Shown piece after piece: positions 1 through 9,070 of a stretch of 64,000 nucleotides of DNA. Position 1 is the stretch's first letter. Every line of letters begins with the position of its first letter. Position numbers and translations under genes: made by a program. Origin of the DNA: Methylovirgula sp963708155 (GTDB taxonomy: Bacteria; Pseudomonadota; Alphaproteobacteria; Rhizobiales; Beijerinckiaceae); assembly GCA_963708155.1 (NCBI GenBank), contig OY970183.1:2046001-2110000 (forward strand), written 5' to 3'. The notes under the pieces were generated by a model, which did not search any database, was not told the DNA's origin, and saw only the letters and a list, made by a program, of their open reading frames with translations.

Positions 1-197
1 CGATGTGCACTTTGGCCGCGACGCAGCTTCCATTCTTGCCGTCGCTCGATTATCTGCCGGTCGAGAAGATCGAGCGCGAGGTCTGCGAATATATCCTGCG
101 CGGCGCTGGCCTCACCGATGCCGCGATCGCGGCGCATGGCGCACTCGACGTGCCGTTCGAAACCTTTGAATCCTCTGTTCTGGAATTTGCCAAATGA
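1..197 (+). CDS. C-terminal end of a probable transcriptional regulator (partial)
   Basis: Only the last 65 or so codons lie in the window, and the reading frame enters from the left edge. The fragment is helical in composition and contains a KIEREVCEYIL stretch. It carries no motif that settles the family. Its stop overlaps the start of the downstream efflux adaptor by four bases (ATGA at 194-197), so the two are probably cotranscribed. TetR/AcrR repressors often sit directly before adaptor/RND pairs, and the fragment is compatible with a TetR ligand-binding C-terminus. That identity is inferred from context, not seen. The true start is outside the window. Confidence 0.5.
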   Translation, partial: MCTLAATQLPFLPSLDYLPVEKIEREVCEYILRGAGLTDAAIAAHGALDVPFETFESSVLEFAK

Positions 198-1393
198 CGA
201 TTTCCGCCGAAACCGACGTCTCCAATAGGACAGGCTATCGCAAGGCAAAAGGCGAGCGGCCGGTGCGGACGAAGCTGTGGTTTTCGATCGTCGCCCTGCT
301 AATGGCGCTGCTCGTCGGCGTGTTCTGGGGCTTCAACCAGTTCCGCAATCATATGATCGCGCAATTCTTCGCGAATATGAAGATGCCGCCGGTCTCGGTC
401 AGCGTCGCGAAAGTCAAAACCGAAGTTCTGCCGAATCTTCTCACCGGCATTGGCGATGTCGTCGCCGTGCATCAGGTCAATGTGACGACCGATCTCGCGG
501 GCCGCGTCGTAAAAATCATGTTCGAGCCGGGTCAGCATGTCGTCAAGGGACAGCCGCTCGTGCAATTGTTCGACGATCCGGCGCAGGGCGATCTGGCGGC
601 CTTCGAGGCTCAGGCGACCAATGCCAAGCTGGCGTTGCAGCGCGCCAAGGCGCTCGCCGTGCGGCAGTTTGGGCCGCAGGCGACGGTCGATGACGCGCAG
701 GCGACTTATGATCAGATGGAAGCCAATATCGCCAAGACCAAGGCGATCATCTCGCAAGACCTCATCCTCGCTCCCTTCGACGGTGAGCTCGGCCTGCGTC
801 ACATCGAAGTTGGCCAATTTCTCAGTACCGGCGCGGAGATTGCGACCCTCACCAACCTCGCGCAGGTCTGGGTGAATTTCACCGTCACGGAGAAAGACAG
901 CGCGGAATTGAAGCTCGGCCAGACCGTGCACGTATCCGTTGATGCCTATCCGAACCGTGTTTTCACCGGCAAGATCACGACGATCGAGCCTCAGATCAGC
1001 ACCGATACGCGCAATATCTCAGTGCAGGCGACCTTCGATAACCCCGATCACGCGCTGAAGCCGGGCATGTTCGCCACGGCGTCTATCGTGCTGCCCCCCA
1101 ATCCGCCGGTCATGACCGTACCGGAGACAGCGGCGGACTATTCGCTCTACGGCGATTCCGTCTTCCTCATCAAGAAATCGACGGGCAGCGACGGCAAGGA
1201 AAGCCTGACGGCGGTCCGCACCTTCGTGAAGACGGGTGACCGTATCAACGGCCGCGTTGTTATCGCCTCCAGCGAAATCAAACCGGGGGACGACGTCGTC
1301 GCCGTGGGTCAGATCAAGCTGCAGTCGGGTGCGGCTGTTGCGATTTCGTCCGAGCCGCCGCCGGTTATCCCGGCCGAAACCAGCCCGTATTGA
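194..1393 (+). CDS. RND efflux periplasmic adaptor (membrane fusion protein, HlyD family)
   Basis: This 399-residue protein is the periplasmic adaptor that would link the inner-membrane pump encoded next to an outer-membrane channel. Residues about 28-48 form one N-terminal membrane anchor (VALLMALLVGVFWGF). A barrel-sandwich (biotinyl-lipoyl-like) part follows, with GIGDVVAVHQVNV and AGRVVKIMFEPGQHV. Then come a helical hairpin rich in Ala and Gln, the second lipoyl half (APFDGELGLRHIEVGQFL) and a beta-barrel domain (NRVFTGKITTIEPQI). Length and order match MexA/AcrA-type adaptors. The start overlaps the preceding stop and the pump begins 17 bases downstream. No outer-membrane factor gene follows, so the channel must be encoded elsewhere. 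The substrate cannot be read from the sequence. Confidence 0.93.
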   Translation: MTISAETDVSNRTGYRKAKGERPVRTKLWFSIVALLMALLVGVFWGFNQFRNHMIAQFFANMKMPPVSVSVAKVKTEVLPNLLTGIGDVVAVHQVNVTTDLAGRVVKIMFEPGQHVVKGQPLVQLFDDPAQGDLAAFEAQATNAKLALQRAKALAVRQFGPQATVDDAQATYDQMEANIAKTKAIISQDLILAPFDGELGLRHIEVGQFLSTGAEIATLTNLAQVWVNFTVTEKDSAELKLGQTVHVSVDAYPNRVFTGKITTIEPQISTDTRNISVQATFDNPDHALKPGMFATASIVLPPNPPVMTVPETAADYSLYGDSVFLIKKSTGSDGKESLTAVRTFVKTGDRINGRVVIASSEIKPGDDVVAVGQIKLQSGAAVAISSEPPPVIPAETSPY

Positions 1394-1409
1394 GGGCGGA
1401 GCGCAGCCG

Positions 1410-4400
1410 ATGGCTTTCACCGATATCTTCATCAAGCGGCCGGTTCTGTCGCTCGTCGTCAGCCTGCTCATCCTTTTGATCGGGCTTAACGCCGCCGTCC
1501 ATCTGCCGGTGCGGCAATATCCGAAATTGTCGAACACGGTCATCACCGTGACGACGACCTATCCTGGCGCCTCGCCGGAGCTGATGCAGGGCTTCATCAC
1601 CACGCCGATCGAGCAGGCGGTGGCCTCGGCCGAGGGCATCGATTACATGACCTCGCAATCGGTGCAGGGGACGAGCACGATCTCCGTCTATATGAAGCTC
1701 AACGCCGATCCCAACCAGGCGCTGACCGACGTGATGGCGAAGGTCAATCAGGTCAAATACCAGATTCCAAAGGAAGCCAACGATCCGGTCATCGTGAAAT
1801 CGACCGGTCAGACGACGGCGGTGATGTATATCGGCTTTTCGAGCACGAAGCTTTCGGGCTCGGCGATCTCCGATTATCTGACACGCGTCGTCCAGCCGAT
1901 CCTTTCGACGGTCGACGGTGTCGCCTCGGCCGACATTCTCGGCGGCCAGACTTTCGCGATGCGCCTCTGGCTCGATCCCGTCCGCATGGCGGGCCGCGGC
2001 GTCTCCGCTGCCGATGTCGTCGCCGCCATCCAGGCCAACAATTTCCAGGCCGCTGCGGGGCAGGTCAAAGGTTATTATACTGTCTCGAATGTCACGACCA
2101 ACGCCGATCTGACCAATATCGAGCAGTTCAAGCGGATGATCGTGAAGGCCAAGGACGGTGGCCTTGTCCGCATAGAGGACATCGCCAAGGTCGACCTCGG
2201 CGCCCAGAGCGAGGATTCGAGCGTCGCCTTCAACGGCGAGCACGCGATCTTTATCGGCGTGCAGGCGACGCCGGAAGGCAATCCGCTGTCGATTGTGAGC
2301 GGCGTGCGGGCCTTGTTCCCCACCATCGAGCGCAATCTGCCGCCCTCGTTGCAGATGAAGGTCGCTTACGACTCAACGAAATTCATCCAATCCTCGATCG
2401 ACGAGGTGGAGCACACGCTGATCGAAGCGGTGCTGATCGTCGTCGTCGTGATCTTCCTGTTCCTCGGCTCGGTACGGTCGGTTCTGATCCCGGTTGTGAC
2501 CATTCCACTGTCGCTCGTCGGCGCCTGCGCGATGATGCTGGCCATGGGCTTCAGCCTCAACCTGTTGACGCTGCTCGCCATGGTTCTGGCCATCGGCCTC
2601 GTCGTCGACGATGCGATCGTCGTGGTCGAGAACATCTATCGCCATATCGAGGAGGGCAAGACCCCGGTTCAGGCGGCGCTCATCGGCGCGCGCGAAATCG
2701 TCGGCCCCGTCGTCGCCATGACGATCACGCTCGCGGCGGTTTACGCGCCCATCGGCTTCCTCGGCGGCCTCACCGGCACCTTGTTCCGCGAATTCGCCTT
2801 CACGCTTGCCGGCTCCGTCATTGTTTCGGGTTTCATCGCGCTGACGCTTTCGCCGATGATGTGTTCTGTGCTGCTTAAGGGCGGCCAGCCCGGGCGCTTC
2901 GCGCAGATTGTCGACAACGTCTTCAGCGCGATAACGGAGTGGTACGGCCGCCGCCTCGACCGTTCGCTTAATTATCGCGCCGCCACCGGCCTCTTCGCGG
3001 TGACGATCCTGGGGCTTGTCGCCTTCCTTTATCTCCATACGAGTTCGGAACTCGCGCCGGAGGAAGATCAGGGCATCGTCTTCGCGCTGACCAAGACGCC
3101 GCAATACGGCAATATCGATTACGCCGACTATTATGGCTCGCAACTCGATAAAGCCTTTGCCTCCTTCCCGGAGACCGACCTGCGTTTCGTGCTCAACGGC
3201 ACGCCCTCGGCCAACCAGGGCATTTCCGGCATGTTGCTGAAGCCTTGGGACGAGCGCAAGCGCACGGCGATGCAGTTGAAACCGTTGGTGCAGGCGAAAC
3301 TGTCGCAGATTCCGGGCGTCAACGCCTTCGCGTTCAACCTGCCGGCGCTGCCGGGCGGTCCGGGCGGCCTGCCGATCCAGATGGTCATCAATTCGACCGC
3401 AGGCTTCCCGGTGATCTACAAGGAAATGGAGAAGATCAAGGCGGCGGCGATGAAGAGCGGGCTCTTTATCGTCAGCGATAGCGATCTTCAGTTCAACCAG
3501 CCGGTCGTCCGCATCAAGATCGATCGCAACAAGGCGAGCGATCTTGGCCTCACCATGCAGCAGATCGGCAATACGCTGGCGCTGATGCTTGGCGGCAATT
3601 ACGTCAACTGGTTCAATCTGCAGGGCCGCTCTTACGAAGTGATTCCGGAAGTGCCGCGCAACTTCCGTCTGAGCTCGGAGCTGTTGTCGCATTATTATGT
3701 GCCGTCGCTGACCGGTGCGCAGATTCCGCTCTCGACGGTCGTCTCGATTACGACGGGCACCGATCCGAATGCGCTGACGCACTATAATCAGCTCAGTTCG
3801 GCGACTTTCCAGGCGGTTGCCATGCCGGGCGTAACCATGGGGACTGTGGTCGATTTCCTCGAGAAACAGGCACGCAATCTGCCGGCCGGGTTCAGTCACG
3901 ACTATCTCGCCGACTCGCGGCAATTCGTGCAGGAAGGCAATCAACTCGCCATCACGTTCCTGTTTGCGCTCATCATCATCTTCCTGGTGCTCGCGGCGCA
4001 ATTCGAGAGCTTGCGTGATCCGCTCGTCATCATGGTGTCGGTGCCGATGGCGATCAGCGGCGCGCTTGCACCTCTGTTCTTCGGCGTCGCGACGATCAAT
4101 ATTTACACGCAGGTCGGCCTTGTCACTTTGATCGGGCTTATCAGCAAGCACGGCATCCTGATGGTCGAATTCGCGCGAGAATTGCAGATTCACGAGAAGC
4201 TGGATCGCGTCGCGGCGATCAAGAAAGCCGCGCGTATTCGTCTGCGTCCGATCCTGATGACGACGGCGGCGATGGTGACGGGCCTCATTCCGCTGGTCAC
4301 CGCCAGCGGCGCGGGCGCGGCGAGCCGTTTCTCGATCGGCATCGTCGTCGTCTCCGGCATGTCGATCGGCACGCTGTTCACGCTCTTCGTCCTGCCGGCG

Positions 4401-4490
4401 GTCTACACCGTGCTGGCAAAGGATCATCGCGCGGCGGCGGAATCGGTTCGCGAGAAAGAAATCGCGGCGCTCGAGCCCAGTGTATCGTAA
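1410..4490 (+). CDS. RND multidrug efflux pump, HAE1 family inner-membrane permease
   Basis: A 1026-residue proton-driven exporter of the AcrB/MexB superfamily. The usual plan is visible: TM1 at residues 10-30, a large periplasmic loop, TM2-TM6, a second large loop and TM8-TM12. The proton-relay acidic pair of TM4 is present at D400-D401 (GLVVDDAIVVVENIYRHI), and the TM10 lysine is K913 (GLISKHGILMVEF). The ATG at 1410 gives the canonical MxFTDIFIKRPVLS N-terminus. The open frame runs further upstream, but only inside the adaptor gene. It follows the adaptor by 17 bases and the two form one transcription unit. The family exports hydrophobic drugs, dyes or solvents. The actual substrate is unknown. 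Confidence 0.95.
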   Translation: MAFTDIFIKRPVLSLVVSLLILLIGLNAAVHLPVRQYPKLSNTVITVTTTYPGASPELMQGFITTPIEQAVASAEGIDYMTSQSVQGTSTISVYMKLNADPNQALTDVMAKVNQVKYQIPKEANDPVIVKSTGQTTAVMYIGFSSTKLSGSAISDYLTRVVQPILSTVDGVASADILGGQTFAMRLWLDPVRMAGRGVSAADVVAAIQANNFQAAAGQVKGYYTVSNVTTNADLTNIEQFKRMIVKAKDGGLVRIEDIAKVDLGAQSEDSSVAFNGEHAIFIGVQATPEGNPLSIVSGVRALFPTIERNLPPSLQMKVAYDSTKFIQSSIDEVEHTLIEAVLIVVVVIFLFLGSVRSVLIPVVTIPLSLVGACAMMLAMGFSLNLLTLLAMVLAIGLVVDDAIVVVENIYRHIEEGKTPVQAALIGAREIVGPVVAMTITLAAVYAPIGFLGGLTGTLFREFAFTLAGSVIVSGFIALTLSPMMCSVLLKGGQPGRFAQIVDNVFSAITEWYGRRLDRSLNYRAATGLFAVTILGLVAFLYLHTSSELAPEEDQGIVFALTKTPQYGNIDYADYYGSQLDKAFASFPETDLRFVLNGTPSANQGISGMLLKPWDERKRTAMQLKPLVQAKLSQIPGVNAFAFNLPALPGGPGGLPIQMVINSTAGFPVIYKEMEKIKAAAMKSGLFIVSDSDLQFNQPVVRIKIDRNKASDLGLTMQQIGNTLALMLGGNYVNWFNLQGRSYEVIPEVPRNFRLSSELLSHYYVPSLTGAQIPLSTVVSITTGTDPNALTHYNQLSSATFQAVAMPGVTMGTVVDFLEKQARNLPAGFSHDYLADSRQFVQEGNQLAITFLFALIIIFLVLAAQFESLRDPLVIMVSVPMAISGALAPLFFGVATINIYTQVGLVTLIGLISKHGILMVEFARELQIHEKLDRVAAIKKAARIRLRPILMTTAAMVTGLIPLVTASGAGAASRFSIGIVVVSGMSIGTLFTLFVLPAVYTVLAKDHRAAAESVREKEIAALEPSVS

Positions 4491-4505
4491 GCGAGACGCG
4501 AGATG

Positions 4506-5198
4506 CTATTGCGCGGCCCGATCCGGGGCCGCGCCGAGCAATGCCGAGACTTCGGCCAGCATGTGCGGCGCCACGGGTGCCTCGACCCTGACGGGGTCTT
4601 TGTTCTTGTAGATGGGGATTTCGATCGATCGCGCGAGCAAATGCAGCCGTGCGTCGCGATCGCCTGTGCCATAGATAGGATCGCCGAGGATCGGGAAGCC
4701 GCTCGCCGCGCAATGGACGCGAAGCTGATGCGTGCGGCCGGTGAGCGGGGTCAGCGCCAGCAGCGATTGTGTTTCGCCGCGCGCGAGGATTTTCCAGCGC
4801 GTTTGCGCCGGCTGGCCTTGCGGATCGACCTTCATCCACCAGCCGCGCGTGGCATCCAGCCGGCCGAGCGGCAGGTCGATCAGGCCCTCTTCCTCATGCG
4901 GCGCGCCTTCGACGACAGCCCAGTAGGTCTTGCCGATCTTGCCTTGCTTGAAGAGCAGACCAAGTTTCTCCAGTGCCTTGTGATGGCGCCCCAGCACAAG
5001 GCAGCCGGCCGTGTCGCGATCGAGCCGATGCGCCAGCGCCGGATCGCGAGGCAGGCCAAAGCGCAGGGCCGCAAATCCTGCCTCGAGCGAGACGCCGCCC
5101 TTCGGCCCGCGATGCACGGCAATGCCCGCCGGCTTGTCGAGCACAAGCATCAGGGCGTCGCGATAAAGTATGCGTGTTTGCAGATCGTCCGGCATCAT
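4506..5198 (-). CDS. RluA-family 23S/tRNA pseudouridine synthase
   Basis: A 230-residue pseudouridine synthase that isomerises uridines in structural RNA. The catalytic motif is HRLDRDTAG, with Asp60 as the expected catalytic residue. The later family motifs are also present: LTGRTHQLRVH and PILGDPIYG. There is no N-terminal S4 domain, so it resembles the short RluA type rather than RluC or RluD. The target uridine cannot be assigned. The frame is open for 41 more codons upstream. I start at the first of two adjacent ATGs (5198), preceded by a weak GAG signal, because the upstream residues look unlike the family. It is transcribed convergently with the RND operon, 15 bases from the pump's stop. 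Confidence 0.88.
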   Translation of the reverse strand: MMPDDLQTRILYRDALMLVLDKPAGIAVHRGPKGGVSLEAGFAALRFGLPRDPALAHRLDRDTAGCLVLGRHHKALEKLGLLFKQGKIGKTYWAVVEGAPHEEEGLIDLPLGRLDATRGWWMKVDPQGQPAQTRWKILARGETQSLLALTPLTGRTHQLRVHCAASGFPILGDPIYGTGDRDARLHLLARSIEIPIYKNKDPVRVEAPVAPHMLAEVSALLGAAPDRAAQ

Positions 5199-5297
5199 GC
5201 CGCTCACGTGATATTTCCGAATATTACTGAGCTGGAACATATAACAGCTTAGGACGTTAAGATGCAGTACGATGTTTCTCGAACAAGGAGGCTGGAT

Positions 5298-5570
5298 ATG
5301 CCGCGCGATCTGCGTTCCCAAGCCGAATTGCGCGAAATCTGTCTGCGCACCTTGCGTAAACAGGCAGGATTCGAGGGGATCGGCGATATCCTCATCCGGC
5401 CGTGCGCATCAGAGGACGGCAGCGCGAATTGGGCCTTCGCCGGCTTTAGGCCGCGCGTCGACAACGCCGCCCTGCGCCGCGCGCGCGGCGTCATCGAGCG
5501 CTTGCGCAGTTCCTATCAATTGCGCCCTGAATCCGCGCAGGCCAGCGAGCACGACGAGCCGATCCATTAA
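5298..5570 (+). CDS. Small conserved-looking hypothetical protein (90 aa)
   Basis: A 90-residue soluble, basic protein of no family I can name. It starts MPRDLRSQAELREICLRTLR and contains a helical arginine-rich segment near the middle (ALRRARGVIERLRSSYQL). The start is well supported: AAGGAGG at 5285-5291 lies six bases before the ATG at 5298. The earlier in-frame ATG at 5262 has no such signal. It is divergent from the pseudouridine synthase, with about 100 bases between the two starts, and lies 136 bases before fabH. No membrane segment or signal peptide is visible. Codon usage and GC resemble the neighbours. Confidence 0.6.
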   Translation: MPRDLRSQAELREICLRTLRKQAGFEGIGDILIRPCASEDGSANWAFAGFRPRVDNAALRRARGVIERLRSSYQLRPESAQASEHDEPIH

Positions 5571-5598
5571 GCACGGTTAAGGGAGATTCCGCACCCTT

Positions 5599-5630
5599 GG
5601 CGCGGCCGCAACATCTGTGGCGGCCGCGCC
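5599..5630. repeat. Perfect 11-bp inverted repeat upstream of fabH
   Basis: The arms GGCGCGGCCGC (5599-5609) and GCGGCCGCGCC (5620-5630) are exact reverse complements around a ten-base loop. The stem would be extremely stable. No T-run follows, so it is not a classical intrinsic terminator. It lies in the 136-base gap between the small protein gene and fabH, and could separate the two transcripts or stabilise a 3' end. Function is inferred only from position. Confidence 0.55.
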
Positions 5631-5705
5631 ATCCGCGATTGCGGTGCCGGCCGTTTCAGCCTATGCGTTGCTCTGAGCCGCTGAGCGGCGATAAGGGCCG
5701 ACAAC

Positions 5706-6690
5706 GTGACGCATTCCCATATACTGGGGACGGGAGCCTACGCACCGTCGCGCATCCTCACCAACCACGATCTCGAAAAGATCATCAATACCTCGGATGC
5801 CTGGATCACCGAGCGAACCGGGATCAAGGAGCGCCGCATCGCGGCCGACGGCGAGGTGACGTCCGACATGGCTGTCGCGGCGGCGCGCAAGGCGCTTGAA
5901 ATGGCCGAGACAACGCCGGCCGAACTCGACATGATCATCGTCGGCACAATCTCGCCGGATATGCCGATGCCATCCTGCGCGGTGTTCGTGCAGGCCAAGC
6001 TCGGCGCCTCGCGCGCCTTCGCCTTCGATGTTTCCGCCGCTTGCGCTGGCTCGCTCTATGGCGTCACCATCGCTGATCAATTCATCCGCAGCGGCCGCGC
6101 CAGGCGCGTTCTTGTCATCGGCGCGGAATTGCTGAGCCGGCTTGTCGATTGGGAGGATCGCAGCTCCTGCGTGCTCTTCGGAGATGCGGCCGGCGCGATG
6201 GTGCTCGGCCCGACACCGGACCCCGAGCGCGGACTTGATCTCGACGCATCTGCATTCCGATGGCACGGCCGCCGGCGCCCTGATGATTCCCGGTGGCGGC
6301 AGCAAGCACCCGCAATCCGAGGAGGTGCTGGCGAAGCGGATGAACAAGATCGCGATGAACGGCCGCGAAGTCTACAAATATGCGACCCGCGCGCTTCCGG
6401 AGGTCATTCTCGAAGCGCTCGCCGCCAACGGCCTCAAGCCCGGCGCCATTGACCACGTGATCTCGCATCAGGCCAATATTCGCATCGTCGAATCGGTCGT
6501 CGACCGGCTCGGCATCCCGCGCGAGAAATGCTGGTTGAACATCGACCGCTACGGCAACACGTCGAGCGCCTCGCTCCCCATTTCGCTGGACGAGGCCAAT
6601 CGCGCCGGGCGGTTGAAGCCGGGCGATCTCGTGGCGATGATGGCGATCGGTGCCGGCATGGCCTGGGGCAGCGCGCTTCTACGCTGGTAG
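5706..6690 (+). CDS. fabH: 3-oxoacyl-ACP synthase III (KAS III), one frame change as sequenced
   Basis: FabH condenses acyl-CoA with malonyl-ACP to start fatty-acid synthesis. The N-terminal half reads in one frame, with active-site Cys113 in DVSAACAGSLYG. The C-terminal half reads one base over, with the His (SHQANIRI) and Asn (YGNTSSASLPIS) of the Cys-His-Asn triad. The switch lies at about 6234-6240, where PDPERG passes into STHLHSDG. Dropping one surplus base there gives an intact 327-residue enzyme, the normal size. Translation probably starts at GTG 5706 (AAGGG about eight bases upstream). The gene is not next to plsX or ihfA, its usual partners, so it may be a second KAS III. Sequencing error is the simplest explanation of the break. 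Confidence 0.85.
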
Positions 6691-6911
6691 CATTACGTAA
6701 TATATTGATAATAATGGGGTTTTTCCTGATATACCCAGTATCGCCGCAGAGTGGGTTTTCTTCCGCTGCGGTCCTGTTAACCTGACCTTCCGATCGCGCC
6801 TTGCGCCGTCGGGGGGCCCGATTCAGGATTTGCGAAACGGAAAAGCCTTTGCTTTCAAGAGGCCGCTCGCGCCCGGACGGCTCGCGCCGTTCGTTCTTTC
6901 AGCCAAAGCCT

Positions 6912-9070
6912 ATGATCGTGGCTTTTGGCATCTTGCTCGTTGCCCTCGCGGCGACGGGCGCAGCCTTGTCGATCCGCGAATTCCGGGTCCGCGATGTCGC
7001 CGAGGCGCGGCGCGAGTTGATGGCGCTCGATCTCCTGCTGTCGCAGGAGACAGAACGCACGATGCAGAGCGTCGATCTCGTCCTTTCGAGCTTGCAGGAC
7101 GATCTGACGCTCGGCGGCATCACCAAGCCGCAGGACATCATACGCAAGCGCGCCAGCGTCGAAATGTATCTGCTGCTCAAGTCGCGCATCGTCGGCATCC
7201 CGCAGATACATGATGTGAGCCTCCTCGGGCCCGACGGCAAGCTGATCTGCACGACGAAGGCTTATCCCGCGCCGGAGTCCGATCTATCGGGCCGCGATTA
7301 TTTCACCGTCCTGCGCGACGTGGAGATCAGCGGCTCCTATCTCAGCCTGCCTTCGTACAATCAGGACACGAAGACCTGGTCGATCTATCTCGCGCGCCGC
7401 GTCGACGATGCGTCCGGCCATTTCCTCGGTGTCGTCGCCGCGGCCATCGATCTCAGCTATTTCGAGCAGCTCTACAAGACATTGCAGATCGGCGATTACG
7501 GCGCGGTCAGCCTGTGGCGCAGCGATGGAACCTTGCTGGCCCGCTATCCGGCCGCCGGGCGCGTTGGCGAGGTCTACAAGATCAAGTCGTTCACGGGCAT
7601 CCTCCAGCCCGGCACGCCCGTCACCTATGACTTCAGACCATGCGATCGATGGGGCCGAGCGCATCGTCGCGACGATCAGCGTCGATGAATTTCCGCTGGT
7701 CGTGAACATCTCGCGACTCAAGGATCACATCCTTGCCGATTGGCGTCAGGCACGGTTTCTCATCACCGCCGGCGCGGTGCTTTTCGCCCTGGCGATGAGC
7801 CTCGTGCTTTGGCTCCTGATCCGCCATTTCAATACCTACGAAGCGCTGATGGCGGCAGACCGCGAGCGCAGCAAGGCCGTGGCGGAGCGCGAGCGGGCCG
7901 AGGCGCAATTGCGGCAGGCGCAAAAGCTCGAATCGATCGGCCAGCTCACGGGCGGCATCGCGCACGACTTCAATAATCTGCTGACCGCCGTGCTCGGCAA
8001 TCTTGAGATGCTGAAGCGCCATACCGAGAAAGGCGAGGCGCGGCTGCACCGCTGGGCGACCAACGCCTTCGATGCGGCCCGGCGCGGCGCCGTGCTGACG
8101 CAGAGGCTGCTGGTCTTTTCGCGCCGCCAGCCGCTCGAGCCGCGCGGCGCCAAGATCGAGACGATCCTCGCCTCAATGTCGGATTTGCTGCGGCGGACGC
8201 TCGGCGAAAATATCGAGATTGTCACCACCATCGCCCCCGGTCTCTGGCCGGCTTTTGCCGATCTCAACCAGCTCGACAACGCGATCCTCAATGTCGCGAT
8301 CAATGCCCGCGACGCGATGGAGGGACGCGGCCTGTTAACGATCACCGCCAACAATTTCACGGCGGAGGCGCATAAGGACGATCCTGAAATTGCGGCGGGC
8401 GACTATGTCCTGCTTGCGATCACGGATAGTGGCAAGGGCATCGACCGGGAGATTCTCGATCGGGTGTTCGAGCCGTTCTTTTCCACAAAGCCGACCGGGC
8501 AGGGGACCGGCCTCGGGCTGAGCCAGGTCTACGGCTTCGTCAAGCAGACCGGCGGCCATGTCCGCATCGAAAGCGTTCCGGGCCAGGGAACGACGGTCAA
8601 GCTCTATCTGCCCCGGGCCCAGTCGGAAGATGTCCTGGCCGAGCCCGAGCCTCGGGCAGTGGAGCGGGCCTTGCCGGGGCCAGCTGGCACGGTGCTCGTC
8701 GTCGAAGATGACGCCGAAGTCCGGGGCTATTCGGCGGAAATTCTCCGCGATCTCGGCTTTGAGGTTCGCGTCACGGAAAATGCAGCGCAGGCTCTGGAGA
8801 TCCTGCGCGACCGACGCGGAATTGACCTTGCTCTTTAGCGATGTCGGTCTGCCGGGCGTTACCGGTGCGGAACTTGCGGAAGAAGCGCTGAAACTGCGTC
8901 CGAAGTTGAAAGTCCTGCTGACCACCGGCTATGTGCAGGATACGACCATGGATCGCTGCCGCTTCGTCCTCGGCATCCAGGTCCTGCCGAAGCCGTTTAC
9001 GCGCGCCGAACTTGCCGAAAAGATCGCGAGCGTTCTCACGCCCATGCGCCGGCTGGCGGTCAACGGCTAG
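6912..9070 (+). CDS. Membrane hybrid sensor histidine kinase (Cache-HisKA-HATPase-REC), two frame changes as sequenced
   Basis: Domain order after removing one base near 7628-7635 and one near 8826-8832: an N-terminal membrane helix, a periplasmic Cache/PDC-type sensor (GRDYFTVLRD, LARRVDDASGHFLGVVAAAID), a second helix (FLITAGAVLFALAMSLVLW), a coiled linker, HisKA with GGIAHDFNNLL, an HATPase domain (NVAINARDAM, DSGKGID, GQGTGLGLSQVYGF) and a C-terminal receiver (VVEDDAEVRG, LLFSDVGLPGVTGAE, PKPF). The joined product is about 718 residues. The receiver phosphoacceptor Asp is at FSDVG. The ligand is unknown; this Cache type usually senses small organic molecules. I use ATG 6912, which places the first membrane helix at the N-terminus. 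A TTG at 6801 is the alternative. No separate response regulator is adjacent. Its TAG shares CTAG with the stop of the convergent gene. Confidence 0.85.

Noticed and set aside
2373..4427. 684-codon open frame opposite the RND pump gene
   Set aside because: It mirrors the codon bias of the pump gene, is rich in Arg, His and Asp as such shadows are, and shows no family motif.
5706..6690. fabH as a true pseudogene
   Set aside because: Both halves are intact, with the Cys-His-Asn triad preserved and one extra base only, and the same kind of break hits housekeeping genes such as typA.
8821..8840. CTT TAG C at the kinase frame change resembles the CTT TGA C programmed +1 frameshift site of prfB
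   Set aside because: No AGGGGG-type stimulator lies upstream. The receiver motif fits better if the shift occurs earlier (LLFSDVG), and many other frame changes in the window have no such site, so a common error source explains them more simply.
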